Below, piece after piece: positions 14,323 to 23,140 of a stretch of DNA of 64,000 nucleotides. Every line of letters begins with the position of its first letter. Positions within the stretch are counted from its first letter, which is position 1. The position numbers and the translations under genes are program-made. The notes beneath the pieces are model-generated. The model saw only the letters and a list, made by a program, of their open reading frames with translations. It had not been told where the DNA came from and searched no databases. The DNA lies in assembly GCF_001905505.1 (NCBI RefSeq), contig NZ_LIPG01000005.1:1-64000 (forward strand). Reading direction: 5' to 3'. The stretch is from Streptomyces sp. CB02058 (lineage in GTDB: Bacteria; Actinomycetota; Actinomycetes; Streptomycetales; Streptomycetaceae).

Positions 14323-16083
14323 TCATCCGGCCGGCTCGGACGGGGAGCCCGGGCCGCTCGTCGGGCCGGAGGAGGGGGCGGGCTCGCCCGTACCGTCGGA
14401 CGGTGAGGGTGCGGGCGGGTCCGTCGGCTGCCCCGACGGCTGTTCCGTCGGGGTGGGCGTGGGCGTCGGCTCCGGCGAGGACGGCGGGTCCGGGGTCGGA
14501 CCGGTGGTCGGCGGCGGCGGGGTGGACGGTGTGGGGCTCGGGGACTCCGACGACGGGTCCGGGGACGGGCCCGGGCTCCCGGGGCGCGTCGTCGCGGCGC
14601 CGCGGCCCGTGATCGCGACCGCGGACCCCGAGGGGGAGAGCAGCACACGGGCGCTCCAGGCGCCGCGCGGTTGTGCCGCGCTGTTCACGAAGACGTAGAA
14701 GGTGACGCTGCGCCCGGGGGCGACCGTGCCCGATGTACGGCTCAGGCGGAGCCACGGGGCGTCCGCGCGGGCGGACCAGGCGACGGCCTCGGTGCCGGTC
14801 GCGGTGAGGGTGACCGCCGTACGGCTGCCGGAGGAGCGGGCCGAGACCGCGAGGGTGCCCGCGCCCCGCCCGTCCGCTCCCACGCTGATGACCTCGGCCG
14901 AGACGTCGGGGGTCCGGGGGTCCTCCGTGAAGCGGCCGTTCGCGTCGGGGCGGGCGTTGCCCGCGTTCTCGTAGTGGTCGTACGCGTCGCCGTCGAGGCC
15001 GGACTCCCCGTCGCTGTCCGCGGCGCTGACCGAGGTGTCGCGGGCCTCGCCGGTCAGCGGCGCGCCCCGGTAGGCGGCCCACAGGGCGATCACCGGGGCG
15101 GCGACGACGGTCGCCACGACCGTCGTCGTCACGACCCTGGCGCGGACCCTGTCCCGGCGCGCGGCATGGTCCTTGGGGTCCAGCGGGAAACCGGTGCGGC
15201 CGAAGCGGGGCGCGCCGGACCGGGACCGCCTGGCGTGGGTCAGTGCGACGCGCACGGAGGGCAGGGGTGCCTCGACGACCGGCAGCGCGGCGGCCGGGGT
15301 GACCGCCGCCCCCGGCCACGGCCCCGTCGCGCCGGCCCGCTCGGCGGCGCGGCGGCAGCGCGGGCAGTCGTCGACGTGCCGGACGAGCTCCCTGCGCAGC
15401 GCGGCGGAGAGCAGGACCTGGTGGGCGCCGGTGAGCCGGGCGACGGCCGGACAGTCACCCTTCTCCACGACGGCGAGGGCGGCGCGCGTGCGCTCCACCT
15501 CGCAGGCCGCTCCGGCCAGCAGCTCCCGTGCGTCGGCGGGATCGAGACCGAGGACCGCGGCGACGGCGCGCGGGGTGAGCTTGTGGCGCACGGCGAGCTC
15601 CAGCGCCTCGCGCTGCTCGGGCGTGGTGCCCGCGGCCTCGGGCCAGGCCAGCTGCGCGAGTTCGCGCCGGCGCGCTTCGGCCGCCGGTGACTCGGTGGGG
15701 CCGCCGGGAACGGTGGCGGTGTCCGGGGTGGCGCGGCTCCCGTGCGCCGGGGCGGTCTGCCTGCGGTGCGCCTGACGGCCGCGCCGCTGCTCGGTGAGCG
15801 CCCGGAGGCACGTCCACCTGGCCAGGGCGTACAGCCAGGATTTACGTTCCTCCTCGGCCGCGGGGCACCGGCCGTCCTGCCGTTCCGCGATCGCGAGGAC
15901 CGAGCCGAGCGCCTCGGTGGCGGCCTCGTGGTCGCAGAGCACGGAGAGGCAGTAGGTGAACAGGCCGTCGAGGTACGGCTCGTAACGTGCGGGCGTTCGC
16001 TGCGCCGACGGGCGGGCCGCGCGGCGGTGCGCCCGGTGTGCGCCGGTGGGGTGTGTGGGGGTCTCCAGCCTGCTGCTCGTCAC
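14323..16083 (-). CDS. Sigma-like / zinc-finger / transmembrane / BACON-domain fusion protein
   Basis: A 586-residue mosaic. Residues 34-100 resemble an ECF sigma region 2 (YEPYLDGLFTYCLSVLCDHE, then WLYALARWTCLRAL). Residues 150-205 resemble region 4 (GTTPEQREALELAVRHKLTP-RAVAAVLGLDPADARELL). H236-x3-C240-x2-C243 (HVDDCPRC) matches the zinc anti-sigma motif. A TM segment spans about 317-340. Outside follow a BACON-like beta domain (about 395-495, with DAPWLRLSRTSGTVAPGRSV) and a Pro/Ser/Thr-rich tail of nearly 90 residues. Sigma-like, anti-sigma-like and surface parts in one chain suggest a membrane-tethered regulator released by proteolysis, or a degenerate sigma domain used as a scaffold. 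Divergent from radA. Confidence 0.8.
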   Translation of the reverse strand: MTSSRLETPTHPTGAHRAHRRAARPSAQRTPARYEPYLDGLFTYCLSVLCDHEAATEALGSVLAIAERQDGRCPAAEEERKSWLYALARWTCLRALTEQRRGRQAHRRQTAPAHGSRATPDTATVPGGPTESPAAEARRRELAQLAWPEAAGTTPEQREALELAVRHKLTPRAVAAVLGLDPADARELLAGAACEVERTRAALAVVEKGDCPAVARLTGAHQVLLSAALRRELVRHVDDCPRCRRAAERAGATGPWPGAAVTPAAALPVVEAPLPSVRVALTHARRSRSGAPRFGRTGFPLDPKDHAARRDRVRARVVTTTVVATVVAAPVIALWAAYRGAPLTGEARDTSVSAADSDGESGLDGDAYDHYENAGNARPDANGRFTEDPRTPDVSAEVISVGADGRGAGTLAVSARSSGSRTAVTLTATGTEAVAWSARADAPWLRLSRTSGTVAPGRSVTFYVFVNSAAQPRGAWSARVLLSPSGSAVAITGRGAATTRPGSPGPSPDPSSESPSPTPSTPPPPTTGPTPDPPSSPEPTPTPTPTEQPSGQPTDPPAPSPSDGTGEPAPSSGPTSGPGSPSEPAG

Positions 16084-16172
16084 GGGGCGACCGTAGGCAG
16101 AAGGAGCCCCGACTCTGACAGCACTTTCCTACATTTACCCCTTACGGGTGACGGTCTCCCTCGAAAGAGGAC

Positions 16173-16189
16173 AGGAATCCCGTATTCCT
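16173..16189. promoter_or_regulatory. Inverted repeat in the radA/BACON-fusion divergent region
   Basis: AGGAAT (16173-16178) and ATTCCT (16184-16189) form a perfect 6-bp inverted repeat with a 5-base centre. A TATACG hexamer at about 16255-16260, some ten bases before the radA ATG, may be a -10 giving a near-leaderless radA transcript. Confidence 0.3.
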
Positions 16190-16269
16190 CCGGAAGTACC
16201 GCATCGGGCGCATGTTCGCTTCCCCCGCCCACGGACGGCGCTGTCGGACCCCACCTATACGGTGACGCC

Positions 16270-17682
16270 ATGGCTGCCCGTACGAAAACCGCGAAGGACC
16301 GGCCGTCCTACCGCTGCACCGAATGCGGCTGGACGACGGCCAAATGGCTCGGCCGCTGCCCGGAGTGCCAGGCCTGGGGGACGGTCGAGGAGTTCGGCGG
16401 CGCCCCCGCGGTGCGCACGACCGCCGCGGGCCGGGTCTCCACCGCCGCCCTGCCGATCGGCCAGGTCGACAGCCGGCAGGCCACCGCGCGCTCGACCGGG
16501 GTCGGGGAGCTGGACCGCGTGCTCGGCGGCGGGCTGGTGCCGGGTGCCGTCGTGCTGCTCGCGGGCGAGCCGGGCGTCGGCAAGTCGACGCTGCTGCTGG
16601 ACGTGGCCGCCAAGGCGGCGAGCGACGACCACCGCACGCTGTATGTCACCGCCGAGGAGTCCGCGAGCCAGGTGCGCCTGCGGGCCGACCGGATCAGGGC
16701 GATCAACGACCATCTGTACCTGGCCGCGGAGACGGACCTCTCCGCGGTCCTGGGACACCTGGACGCGGTGAAGCCGTCCCTCCTCGTCCTCGACTCCGTG
16801 CAGACCGTCGCCTCCCCGGAGATCGACGGAGCGCCCGGCGGCATGGCGCAGGTCCGCGAGGTCGCGGGCGCGCTCATCAGGGCGTCGAAGGAGCGCGGCA
16901 TGGCCACGCTCCTCGTCGGCCACGTCACCAAGGACGGAGCGATCGCGGGGCCGCGCCTCCTGGAGCACCTCGTCGACGTGGTGCTCTCCTTCGAGGGTGA
17001 CCGGCACGCCCGCCTCCGGCTCGTGCGCGGCGTCAAGAACAGGTACGGCGCGACGGACGAGGTCGGCTGCTTCGAGCTGCACGACGAGGGCATCACCGGC
17101 CTCGCCGACCCCTCGGGCCTCTTCCTCACCCGCCGTGACGAGCCGGTGCCGGGCACCTGCCTGACGGTCACCCTGGAGGGCAAGCGCCCCCTCGTCGCCG
17201 AGGTGCAGGCGCTGACGGTCGATTCGCAGATCCCTTCACCCCGGCGCACCACCTCGGGCCTCGAGACCTCCCGGGTCTCGATGATGCTGGCCGTCCTGGA
17301 GCAGCGGGGCAGGATCAGCGCGCTCGGCAAGCGGGACATCTACAGCGCGACGGTGGGCGGAGTGAAGCTCACCGAGCCCGCGGCGGACCTCGCGATCGCC
17401 CTGGCCCTGGCCAGCGCGGCCAGCGACACACCGCTCCCGAAGAACCTGGTCGCGATCGGTGAGGTGGGTCTCGCCGGGGAGGTCAGAAGGGTGACCGGGG
17501 TCCAGCGCAGACTGGCCGAGGCGTACCGTCTGGGGTTCAAGCACGCCCTGGTCCCGAGGGACCCGGGGAAGGTCCCCGCCGGTATGAAGGTCACGGAAGT
17601 CGCCGACATGGGTGACGCTCTCAGAGTCCTCCCCCGCCGGTCTCGTCAGGACGGACCACAGGAGGACGGCGCACGCCGGTAG
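16270..17682 (+). CDS. radA: DNA repair protein RadA/Sms
   Basis: A 470-residue helicase-like ATPase that processes recombination intermediates. The N-terminal C4 zinc finger (C16, C19, C30, C33: CTECG then CPECQ) is followed by a RecA-like core with Walker A GEPGVGKSTLLLD and Walker B SLLVLDSVQ, the RadA-specific VKNRYGATDEVG motif, and a Lon-protease-like C-terminal domain (ISALGKRDIYSATVGGVKLT, VGLAGEVRRVTG). It is followed after 80 bases by disA on the same strand; the radA-disA pairing is conserved in many Gram-positive bacteria, linking recombination intermediates to c-di-AMP output. Confidence 0.97.
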   Translation: MAARTKTAKDRPSYRCTECGWTTAKWLGRCPECQAWGTVEEFGGAPAVRTTAAGRVSTAALPIGQVDSRQATARSTGVGELDRVLGGGLVPGAVVLLAGEPGVGKSTLLLDVAAKAASDDHRTLYVTAEESASQVRLRADRIRAINDHLYLAAETDLSAVLGHLDAVKPSLLVLDSVQTVASPEIDGAPGGMAQVREVAGALIRASKERGMATLLVGHVTKDGAIAGPRLLEHLVDVVLSFEGDRHARLRLVRGVKNRYGATDEVGCFELHDEGITGLADPSGLFLTRRDEPVPGTCLTVTLEGKRPLVAEVQALTVDSQIPSPRRTTSGLETSRVSMMLAVLEQRGRISALGKRDIYSATVGGVKLTEPAADLAIALALASAASDTPLPKNLVAIGEVGLAGEVRRVTGVQRRLAEAYRLGFKHALVPRDPGKVPAGMKVTEVADMGDALRVLPRRSRQDGPQEDGARR

Positions 17683-17762
17683 ACTTTGCCCTGGTCTCGC
17701 CCGCCCGTACGAACGGTATGAGGGACGCAAGGGCACCGCAAACCTGTGACCGGAGGAGTGCA

Positions 17763-18887
17763 GTGGCAGCCAACGACCGGGCAGCAACGCCCGGAAAGTC
17801 CGGCCAAGGCACGGGTAACGAGGCGCTCATGCGCGCCTCGTTGAGCGCGGTCGCGCCCGGAACGGCCCTCCGCGACGGACTGGAGCGCATCCTCCGCGGC
17901 AACACCGGCGGGCTCATCGTTCTCGGCATGGACAGAACCGTCGAGTCGATGTGTACCGGCGGCTTCGTGCTGGACGTCGAATTCACCGCGACCCGCCTGC
18001 GCGAGCTGTGCAAGCTCGACGGCGCGATGATCCTCGACAAGGACATGACCAAGATCCTGCGGGCCGGCGTCCAGCTGGTCCCGGACGCCTCCATCCCCAC
18101 CGAGGAGACGGGCACCCGTCACCGCACGGCGGACCGGGTCTCCAAGGCCTGCGGCTTCCCCGTGGTCTCGGTCTCCCAGTCGATGCGGCTGATCGCGCTG
18201 TACGTCGACGGGGAGCGGCGGGTCCTGGAGGAGTCCTCCGCGATCCTGTCCCGCGCCAATCAGGCGCTCGCCACCCTGGAGCGGTACAAGCTCCGGCTGG
18301 ACGAGGTCGCCGGGACGCTCTCCGCGCTGGAGATCGAGGACCTGGTGACCGTGCGGGACGTGACGGCGGTCTCGCAGCGCCTGGAGATGGTGCGCAGGAT
18401 CGCCACCGAGATCGCCGAGTACGTGGTGGAACTGGGCACCGACGGCCGCCTTCTGGCACTCCAGCTGGACGAGTTGATCGCGGGCGTGGAGCCGGAGCGG
18501 GAGCTGGTCGTGCGCGACTACGTCCCCGAGCCCACCGCGAAGCGGTCCCGTACGGTCGCGGAGGCGCTGTCCGAGCTGGACACGCTCACCCACACCGAGC
18601 TGCTCGAACTTCCGGTGGTGGCGCGGGCTCTGGGCTACAGCGGCTCGCCCGAGACTCTGGACTCGGCCGTCTCCCCCCGTGGCTTCCGGCTGCTGGCGAA
18701 GGTGCCTCGGCTGCCCGGGGCGATCATCGAGCGCCTGGTGGAGCACTTCGGCGGCCTGCAGAAGCTGCTCGCCGCCAGCGTGGACGACCTCCAGGCGGTG
18801 GACGGCGTCGGCGAGGCGCGGGCCCGGAGCGTGCGGGAGGGCCTCTCGCGGCTGGCGGAGTCCTCGATCCTCGAACGGTACGTCTGA
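17763..18887 (+). CDS. disA: DNA integrity scanning diadenylate cyclase
   Basis: Condenses two ATP to c-di-AMP and binds branched DNA. The 374-residue protein has the DAC-domain catalytic motifs LDGAMILDKD (86-88 DGA) and GTRHRTADR (119-121 RHR), a central helical spine, and C-terminal helix-hairpin-helix repeats (FGGLQKLLAASVDDLQAVDG, VGEARARSVREG). GTG at 17763 has GGAGG six bases upstream (17752-17756). It lies just downstream of radA, whose product is known to inhibit DisA in some bacteria. In streptomycetes c-di-AMP adjusts potassium and osmotic balance, relevant to the osmoprotectant importer elsewhere in this window. Confidence 0.97.
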   Translation: MAANDRAATPGKSGQGTGNEALMRASLSAVAPGTALRDGLERILRGNTGGLIVLGMDRTVESMCTGGFVLDVEFTATRLRELCKLDGAMILDKDMTKILRAGVQLVPDASIPTEETGTRHRTADRVSKACGFPVVSVSQSMRLIALYVDGERRVLEESSAILSRANQALATLERYKLRLDEVAGTLSALEIEDLVTVRDVTAVSQRLEMVRRIATEIAEYVVELGTDGRLLALQLDELIAGVEPERELVVRDYVPEPTAKRSRTVAEALSELDTLTHTELLELPVVARALGYSGSPETLDSAVSPRGFRLLAKVPRLPGAIIERLVEHFGGLQKLLAASVDDLQAVDGVGEARARSVREGLSRLAESSILERYV

Positions 18888-18996
18888 GGCCGGCCCGGAT
18901 CATGCCGGGACGACGCCCGGCCCGCTGCGAGGCCGGACCCCGGCACCGGCGCCCGGCCCACCGCACGGGGCGACCCCCGGCACGGAGCCGCCGGCG

Positions 18997-19806
18997 TCAG
19001 TCCTTGGCCAGGACGAACGACGCGCGCTGAACGCTCTCGCCCGGGACCTCGGCCTCCAGCAGATACGTCCCCGGCCCCGCGGTACCCGCCGAGGGCGTCG
19101 CGCACTTGGGCGCGCTCTTCTTCCGGTCCCAGTCCACGGTGTGGACCACGGCCGAGTTCGCCGGGATCTTCAGGAAGAGGGAGCCGGCCTTCGGGCAGTC
19201 CGCGGAGGACCACAGCTGCTCGTCGTCCTCACCGGCTTCGGTGATCGTGAGCACCGCGCTCTTCGGACCCAGATCGGCCTTGCAGTCGGCGGCCGAGGTG
19301 TTCCTGGCGGTCAGCCGGAAGCGCGGCTTGTCGTCGGGGCCGAAGCGGAGATCCGTCTTCAGGGTCAACTGGAGTGCGCCCGGGGTGCAGTTGGGGAGGG
19401 AGGAGCCGGCCGGCACCTGCTGCCCACCGCTCGTACCGCCGCTCGTCTCCGCGCCCGCACCCGTCGATCCGGAGCCGCCGGACCCGGCGGTGTCCGAGCC
19501 CTCGGCCTCGCCGGAGCCCGAGGTGCCGCCGGTTCCTCCGGTGCCACCGGTTCCGGTGTCCCCCGACTCGTCGCGCCCGCCCGGGGGTTGGCCGACGACC
19601 GGGCCCGAGCTCGACGGTCCGGGTGTGATGGACGGCGCGGGTTCCGAGTCCCCCGGCTTCCCGTCGTCCTGTCCGCCGCCGCCGTTGCCGCCGCCGGAGG
19701 TGAGTACCCATGCGACCAGCGCCGCGAGCAGCGCGACCACCAGCACCGCTACTGCTCTCCTACGCCAGTAGATGCTGGAGGGAAGCGGACCGACCGGATT
19801 GCGCAT
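18997..19806 (-). CDS. Membrane-anchored Gly/Ser-rich exported protein of unknown function
   Basis: About 269 residues. A short cytoplasmic start (MRNPVGPLPSSIYWRRR) precedes one TM segment (AVAVLVVALLAALVAWVLTS), a long Gly/Ser/Thr/Pro-rich linker (about 100 residues), and a C-terminal domain starting near SSLPNCTPGALQLTLKTDLR that has four cysteines (NCTP, ADCKAD, ADCPKAG, PKCATP), probably two disulfides. The C-terminal part looks like an immunoglobulin-like beta domain. ATG 19806 is chosen; an ATG at 19845 adds 13 residues. It sits between disA (convergent) and mutY (divergent). No function is recognised. Confidence 0.75.
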   Translation of the reverse strand: MRNPVGPLPSSIYWRRRAVAVLVVALLAALVAWVLTSGGGNGGGGQDDGKPGDSEPAPSITPGPSSSGPVVGQPPGGRDESGDTGTGGTGGTGGTSGSGEAEGSDTAGSGGSGSTGAGAETSGGTSGGQQVPAGSSLPNCTPGALQLTLKTDLRFGPDDKPRFRLTARNTSAADCKADLGPKSAVLTITEAGEDDEQLWSSADCPKAGSLFLKIPANSAVVHTVDWDRKKSAPKCATPSAGTAGPGTYLLEAEVPGESVQRASFVLAKD

Positions 19807-20067
19807 AGATCCCACGGACCGAACTGTACGAGAGATCCAGGCCAACTCCGGCCCCCAACCCCCGCTCTGATCGACAAGTTTTCCGGATCATCATCACGGC
19901 CGGGCCGTTCCCGGGCGCTAACAGCCGCTTTGCACCGGCTCGGAACTCGTCCGCCCCGTACGAAGGGACAGAACGGGTGGCGTTATCACCCCGTGAGCCC
20001 TCAGCCGGGGCGACACCCCCGTAGCGTGCGCAACGTCCCCGTCTTCCGTGCCAGGATCGTAGGTGCG

Positions 20068-20970
20068 ATGACTGCCACGACTTCGACACAGACGCCCCCC
20101 GCCTCCCTCCATACCCCCGTCATCGGGTGGTTCGAGCAGCACGCCCGCGATCTGCCCTGGCGCCGCCCCGAAGCGGGTGCCTGGGGTGTGATGGTGAGCG
20201 AGTTCATGCTGCAGCAGACCCCGGTGAACCGGGTCCTCCCGGTCTACGAGCAGTGGATGGCCCGCTGGCCGCGCCCCGCGGACCTGGCCGCCGACGCACC
20301 CGGCGAAGCCGTCCGCGCCTGGGGCCGGCTCGGCTACCCCCGCCGTGCGCTCCGGCTGCACGGGGCCGCGCAGGCGATAACGGAACGCCACGGCGGCGAT
20401 GTGCCGAGCGAGCACGGCCAGTTGCTCGCACTGCCCGGGATCGGGGAGTACACGGCCGCGGCCGTGGCCTCGTTCGCCTACGGGCAGCGTCATGCCGTGC
20501 TCGACACGAACGTCCGCAGGGTGTTCGCCCGGGCGGCGACCGGCATCCAGTACCCGCCGAACGCGACGACCGCGGCCGAGCGCAAGCTCGCCCGCGCGCT
20601 GCTCCCCGAGGAGGACGGGACGGCCGCCCGCTGGGCGGCGGCCACGATGGAACTCGGCGCACTGGTGTGCACCGCGAAGAACGAGGACTGCACGCGCTGC
20701 CCGATCGCCGGACAGTGCGCCTGGCGGCTGGCGGGGAAGCCCGCCCACCAAGGCCCGCCGCGCCGCGGCCAGGCCTACGCCGGAACGGACCGGCAGGTCC
20801 GGGGCCGGCTGCTGGCGGTGCTGCGCGACGCGGTCACCCCGGTGCCGCAGTCCGCGCTGGACGCGGTGTGGGAGGAGCCCGTGCAGCGGGCCCGCGCCCT
20901 GGACGGGCTCGTCGCCGACGGACTCGTCGAGCCTCTGGCGAACGGCCGGTACCGGCTGCCGCTGACCTGA
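20068..20970 (+). CDS. mutY: A/G-specific adenine glycosylase
   Basis: Removes adenine mispaired with 8-oxoguanine. The 300-residue protein has the catalytic-Glu helix SEFMLQQTPVNRV, the helix-hairpin-helix LPGIGEYTAAAVASFAYG with the catalytic Asp in VLDTNVRRVF, and a 4Fe-4S cluster C-x6-C-x2-C-x5-C (VCTAKNEDCTRCPIAGQC). It is shorter than the 350-residue E. coli enzyme: the C-terminal NUDIX-like 8-oxoG-recognition domain is reduced or absent, as in several actinobacterial homologues. Starts at ATG 20068, divergent from the membrane-anchored unknown. Downstream sits the sigE promoter region. Confidence 0.95.
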   Translation: MTATTSTQTPPASLHTPVIGWFEQHARDLPWRRPEAGAWGVMVSEFMLQQTPVNRVLPVYEQWMARWPRPADLAADAPGEAVRAWGRLGYPRRALRLHGAAQAITERHGGDVPSEHGQLLALPGIGEYTAAAVASFAYGQRHAVLDTNVRRVFARAATGIQYPPNATTAAERKLARALLPEEDGTAARWAAATMELGALVCTAKNEDCTRCPIAGQCAWRLAGKPAHQGPPRRGQAYAGTDRQVRGRLLAVLRDAVTPVPQSALDAVWEEPVQRARALDGLVADGLVEPLANGRYRLPLT

Positions 20971-20985
20971 CCTCGCACGACGGAC

Positions 20986-21024
20986 CGGCTGTCCAGCGGC
21001 TGTTACACAACCGATGGACAGCCG
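20986..21024. promoter_or_regulatory. Long inverted repeat between mutY and sigE
   Basis: CGGCTGTCCA (20986-20995) and TGGACAGCCG (21015-21024) are a perfect 10-bp inverted repeat separated by 19 bases that include TTACACAACC. It lies 15 bases past the mutY stop and about 125 bases before sigE. It could terminate mutY or serve as a binding site upstream of the sigE promoter, where the response regulator CseB is known to act in Streptomyces coelicolor. Confidence 0.4.
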
Positions 21025-21150
21025 TGCGTCCGCGTACGGCTGCTCCGCACAGCCTCGTGACAACGCCTCCGTAACGTCATCGGACGTCGGCGAAGGGACC
21101 ACCCGCCGGCAGCGGCACGACGGGGATCCACGGGGGCGGAGGCGGTTGTG

Positions 21151-21735
21151 ATGGCGCAGGGCGAGGTGCTCGCATTCGAGGAGTACGTGCGTACCAGGCA
21201 GGACGCGCTGCTGCGCAGCGCACGCCGGCTGGTTCCCGACCCCGTGGACGCGCAGGACCTGCTGCAGACCGCGCTGGTCCGCACCCTCGGCCGCTGGGAC
21301 GGCATCGAGGACAAGTCGCTCGCCGACGCCTATCTGCGCCGCGTCATGATCAACACGCGCACGGAGTGGTGGCGGGCCCGCAAGCTCGACGAGGTCCCCA
21401 CCGACCAGCTCCCCGACGCGAGCGTCGACGACGGTGCCGAGCAGCGCGCCGACCGCGCCCTGCTCATGGACGTCCTCGGCGTGCTGGCTCCGAAGCAGCG
21501 CAGCGTCGTCGTGCTGCGACACTGGGAGCAGATGAGCACGGAGGAGACGGCCGCGGCGCTCGGGATGTCGGCCGGTACGGTGAAGAGCACGCTGCACCGC
21601 GCCCTGGCACGACTGCGCCAGGAGCTGGAGGACCGTGCGGCCCGGAGCCGTGCGGCCGAGGGGGCACCGGCGCGGATACCCGCACAGCCGGACGGGCGTC
21701 ATGACGAGCGGGGGCGGGAGCGGTGCGCGGCCTGA
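21151..21735 (+). CDS. sigE: ECF sigma factor of the cell-envelope stress operon
   Basis: A 194-residue extracytoplasmic-function sigma factor. Region 2 (VRTRQDALLRSARRLVPDP, DAQDLLQTALVRTLGRWDGI) and region 4 (LGVLAPKQRSVVVLRHWEQMST-EETAAALGMSAGTVKSTLHRAL) are complete. The gene is followed by a lipoprotein, a response regulator and a sensor kinase, exactly the sigE-cseA-cseB-cseC arrangement of S. coelicolor, where CseBC activates sigE on cell-wall stress. ATG 21151 or the adjacent GTG 21148 can be used, with GGAGG at 21138-21142. The C-terminal Arg/Ala/Pro-rich tail is longer than I recall for S. coelicolor SigE. Confidence 0.9.
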   Translation: MAQGEVLAFEEYVRTRQDALLRSARRLVPDPVDAQDLLQTALVRTLGRWDGIEDKSLADAYLRRVMINTRTEWWRARKLDEVPTDQLPDASVDDGAEQRADRALLMDVLGVLAPKQRSVVVLRHWEQMSTEETAAALGMSAGTVKSTLHRALARLRQELEDRAARSRAAEGAPARIPAQPDGRHDERGRERCAA

Positions 21736-22418
21736 CAGGCGGTGGGGGCGGCACGGCGGCCGGTCACGGGAGACTCGGGGCCGGTCTGGCGGCGGGGAGC
21801 ACGGCACTGGCCGGGCTCGCCGCCTTCGGGCTGTTCTGCTCCGGCTGTTCCACGGGAGGCACGGGCACGCGCGACGAGGGGCCCGCGGGGACCCAGCAGG
21901 TGGTGCGGGCGACGCCGTCGAGCGCCGCGGCCACCGGCACCGCGCGACCGGCCCCCCGGGTGGACGCCGTGGCGCTCGTGAAGTCCGATCCGAAGGCGGA
22001 CCGAGCCCTCAAGGCCGGTCTGAAGCCCTGCGCGGGCGACGAGTACCCGGTCGACACCTCGTACGGCACGCTCACGGGCGGCCCCTCGGCCGATGTCGTG
22101 GTCAACGTGATGACCTGCGGTGATTCGGTGGGGGTCGGCACCTATGTCTACCGGCGGGACGCCGACGGCTCGTACGCGAACGTCTTCGCCGCCGAGGTGC
22201 CCGCGGTCTACGGGACGATCGACCGGGGCGACCTGGTGGTGACGACCCAGGTGTACGGCTCGAAGGACTCGGTGGCGTACCCCTCGGGCGAGGACGTCGT
22301 CACCTACCACTGGGCCTCCGGCCGCTTCAGCGAGACCGACCGGGTGCACAACGAATTCAACCGGGCCGTCGGCAGCGGGGAGGGCGCACTCCCCGCACCG
22401 CAGACGACACAGAACTGA
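21723..22418 (+). CDS. cseA: CseA-like lipoprotein, negative modulator of the sigE system
   Basis: A 231-residue exported protein. A hydrophobic signal segment (AAGSTALAGLAAFGLF) ends in CSGC: the lipobox has Cys at -3 instead of the usual Leu/Val/Ile, with Ser-Gly-Cys after it. The mature part is polar, with YPVDTSYGTLTGGPSADVVV and a second cysteine (VMTCGDS) that may pair with KPCAGDE. Position between sigE and cseB identifies it as CseA, which dampens sigE expression in S. coelicolor. GTG 21723 lies inside the end of sigE, a 13-base overlap implying coupled translation. Confidence 0.85.
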   Translation: MRGLTGGGGGTAAGHGRLGAGLAAGSTALAGLAAFGLFCSGCSTGGTGTRDEGPAGTQQVVRATPSSAAATGTARPAPRVDAVALVKSDPKADRALKAGLKPCAGDEYPVDTSYGTLTGGPSADVVVNVMTCGDSVGVGTYVYRRDADGSYANVFAAEVPAVYGTIDRGDLVVTTQVYGSKDSVAYPSGEDVVTYHWASGRFSETDRVHNEFNRAVGSGEGALPAPQTTQN

Positions 22419-22429
22419 GAGCCGTTCGC

Positions 22430-23140
22430 ATGGCCGAGACCCATGTCCTCTTCGTCGAGGACGACGACGTCATCCGCGAGGCCACCCAGCTCGCACTGGA
22501 GCGGGTCGGCTTCACGGTCACCGCGGTGCCCGACGGCCTGCTGGGCCTGGAGGCCTTCCGGGCGGACCGCCCGGACATCGCGCTGCTGGACGTGATGGTG
22601 CCCGGGCTCGACGGCGTCAGTCTGTGCCGGCGCATCCGGGACGAGTCCACGGTGCCGGTGATCATGCTGTCGGCGCGGGCCGACGCGATCGACGTGGTGC
22701 TCGGCCTGGAGGCGGGGGCCGACGACTACGTGACCAAGCCGTTCGACGGGGCCGTGCTCGTCGCCCGTATCCGCGCCGTGCTGCGGCGCTTCGGCCACGC
22801 GGCCGGGGCCGGCGGTCAGAGAGACGGGGGCGCCGGGGCGGGGGCCGGCGCGGACGGGGTGCTGGTGTTCGGCGACGTCGAGATCGACACCGAGGGCATG
22901 GAGGTGCGCAGGAGCGGCGCGCACGTGGGCCTTACGCCCACGGAGATGCGGCTGCTGCTGGAGTTCTCCGCGGCGCCCGGCACCGTGCTCTCCCGGGACC
23001 GGCTCCTGGAGCGGGTCTGGGACTACGGCTGGGGCGGGGACACCCGTGTCGTCGACGTCCATGTGCAGCGTCTGCGGACCAAGATCGGGCAGGACCGGAT
23101 CGAGACGGTCCGCGGCTTCGGCTACAAGCTGCGCGCATGA
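22430..23140 (+). CDS. cseB: Response regulator of the envelope-stress system
   Basis: A 236-residue OmpR/PhoB-type regulator. Receiver domain: acidic pocket FVEDDDV, phospho-acceptor D54 in ALLDVMVPG, and K103 in VTKPFDG. A Gly/Ala-rich linker (about 127-150) leads to a winged-helix DNA-binding domain (LTPTEMRLLLEFSAAPGTVL, VDVHVQRLRTKIG, ETVRGFGYKLRA). In S. coelicolor CseB activates the sigE promoter. It starts 12 bases after cseA and its stop overlaps the cseC start by four bases. Confidence 0.95.
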   Translation: MAETHVLFVEDDDVIREATQLALERVGFTVTAVPDGLLGLEAFRADRPDIALLDVMVPGLDGVSLCRRIRDESTVPVIMLSARADAIDVVLGLEAGADDYVTKPFDGAVLVARIRAVLRRFGHAAGAGGQRDGGAGAGAGADGVLVFGDVEIDTEGMEVRRSGAHVGLTPTEMRLLLEFSAAPGTVLSRDRLLERVWDYGWGGDTRVVDVHVQRLRTKIGQDRIETVRGFGYKLRA

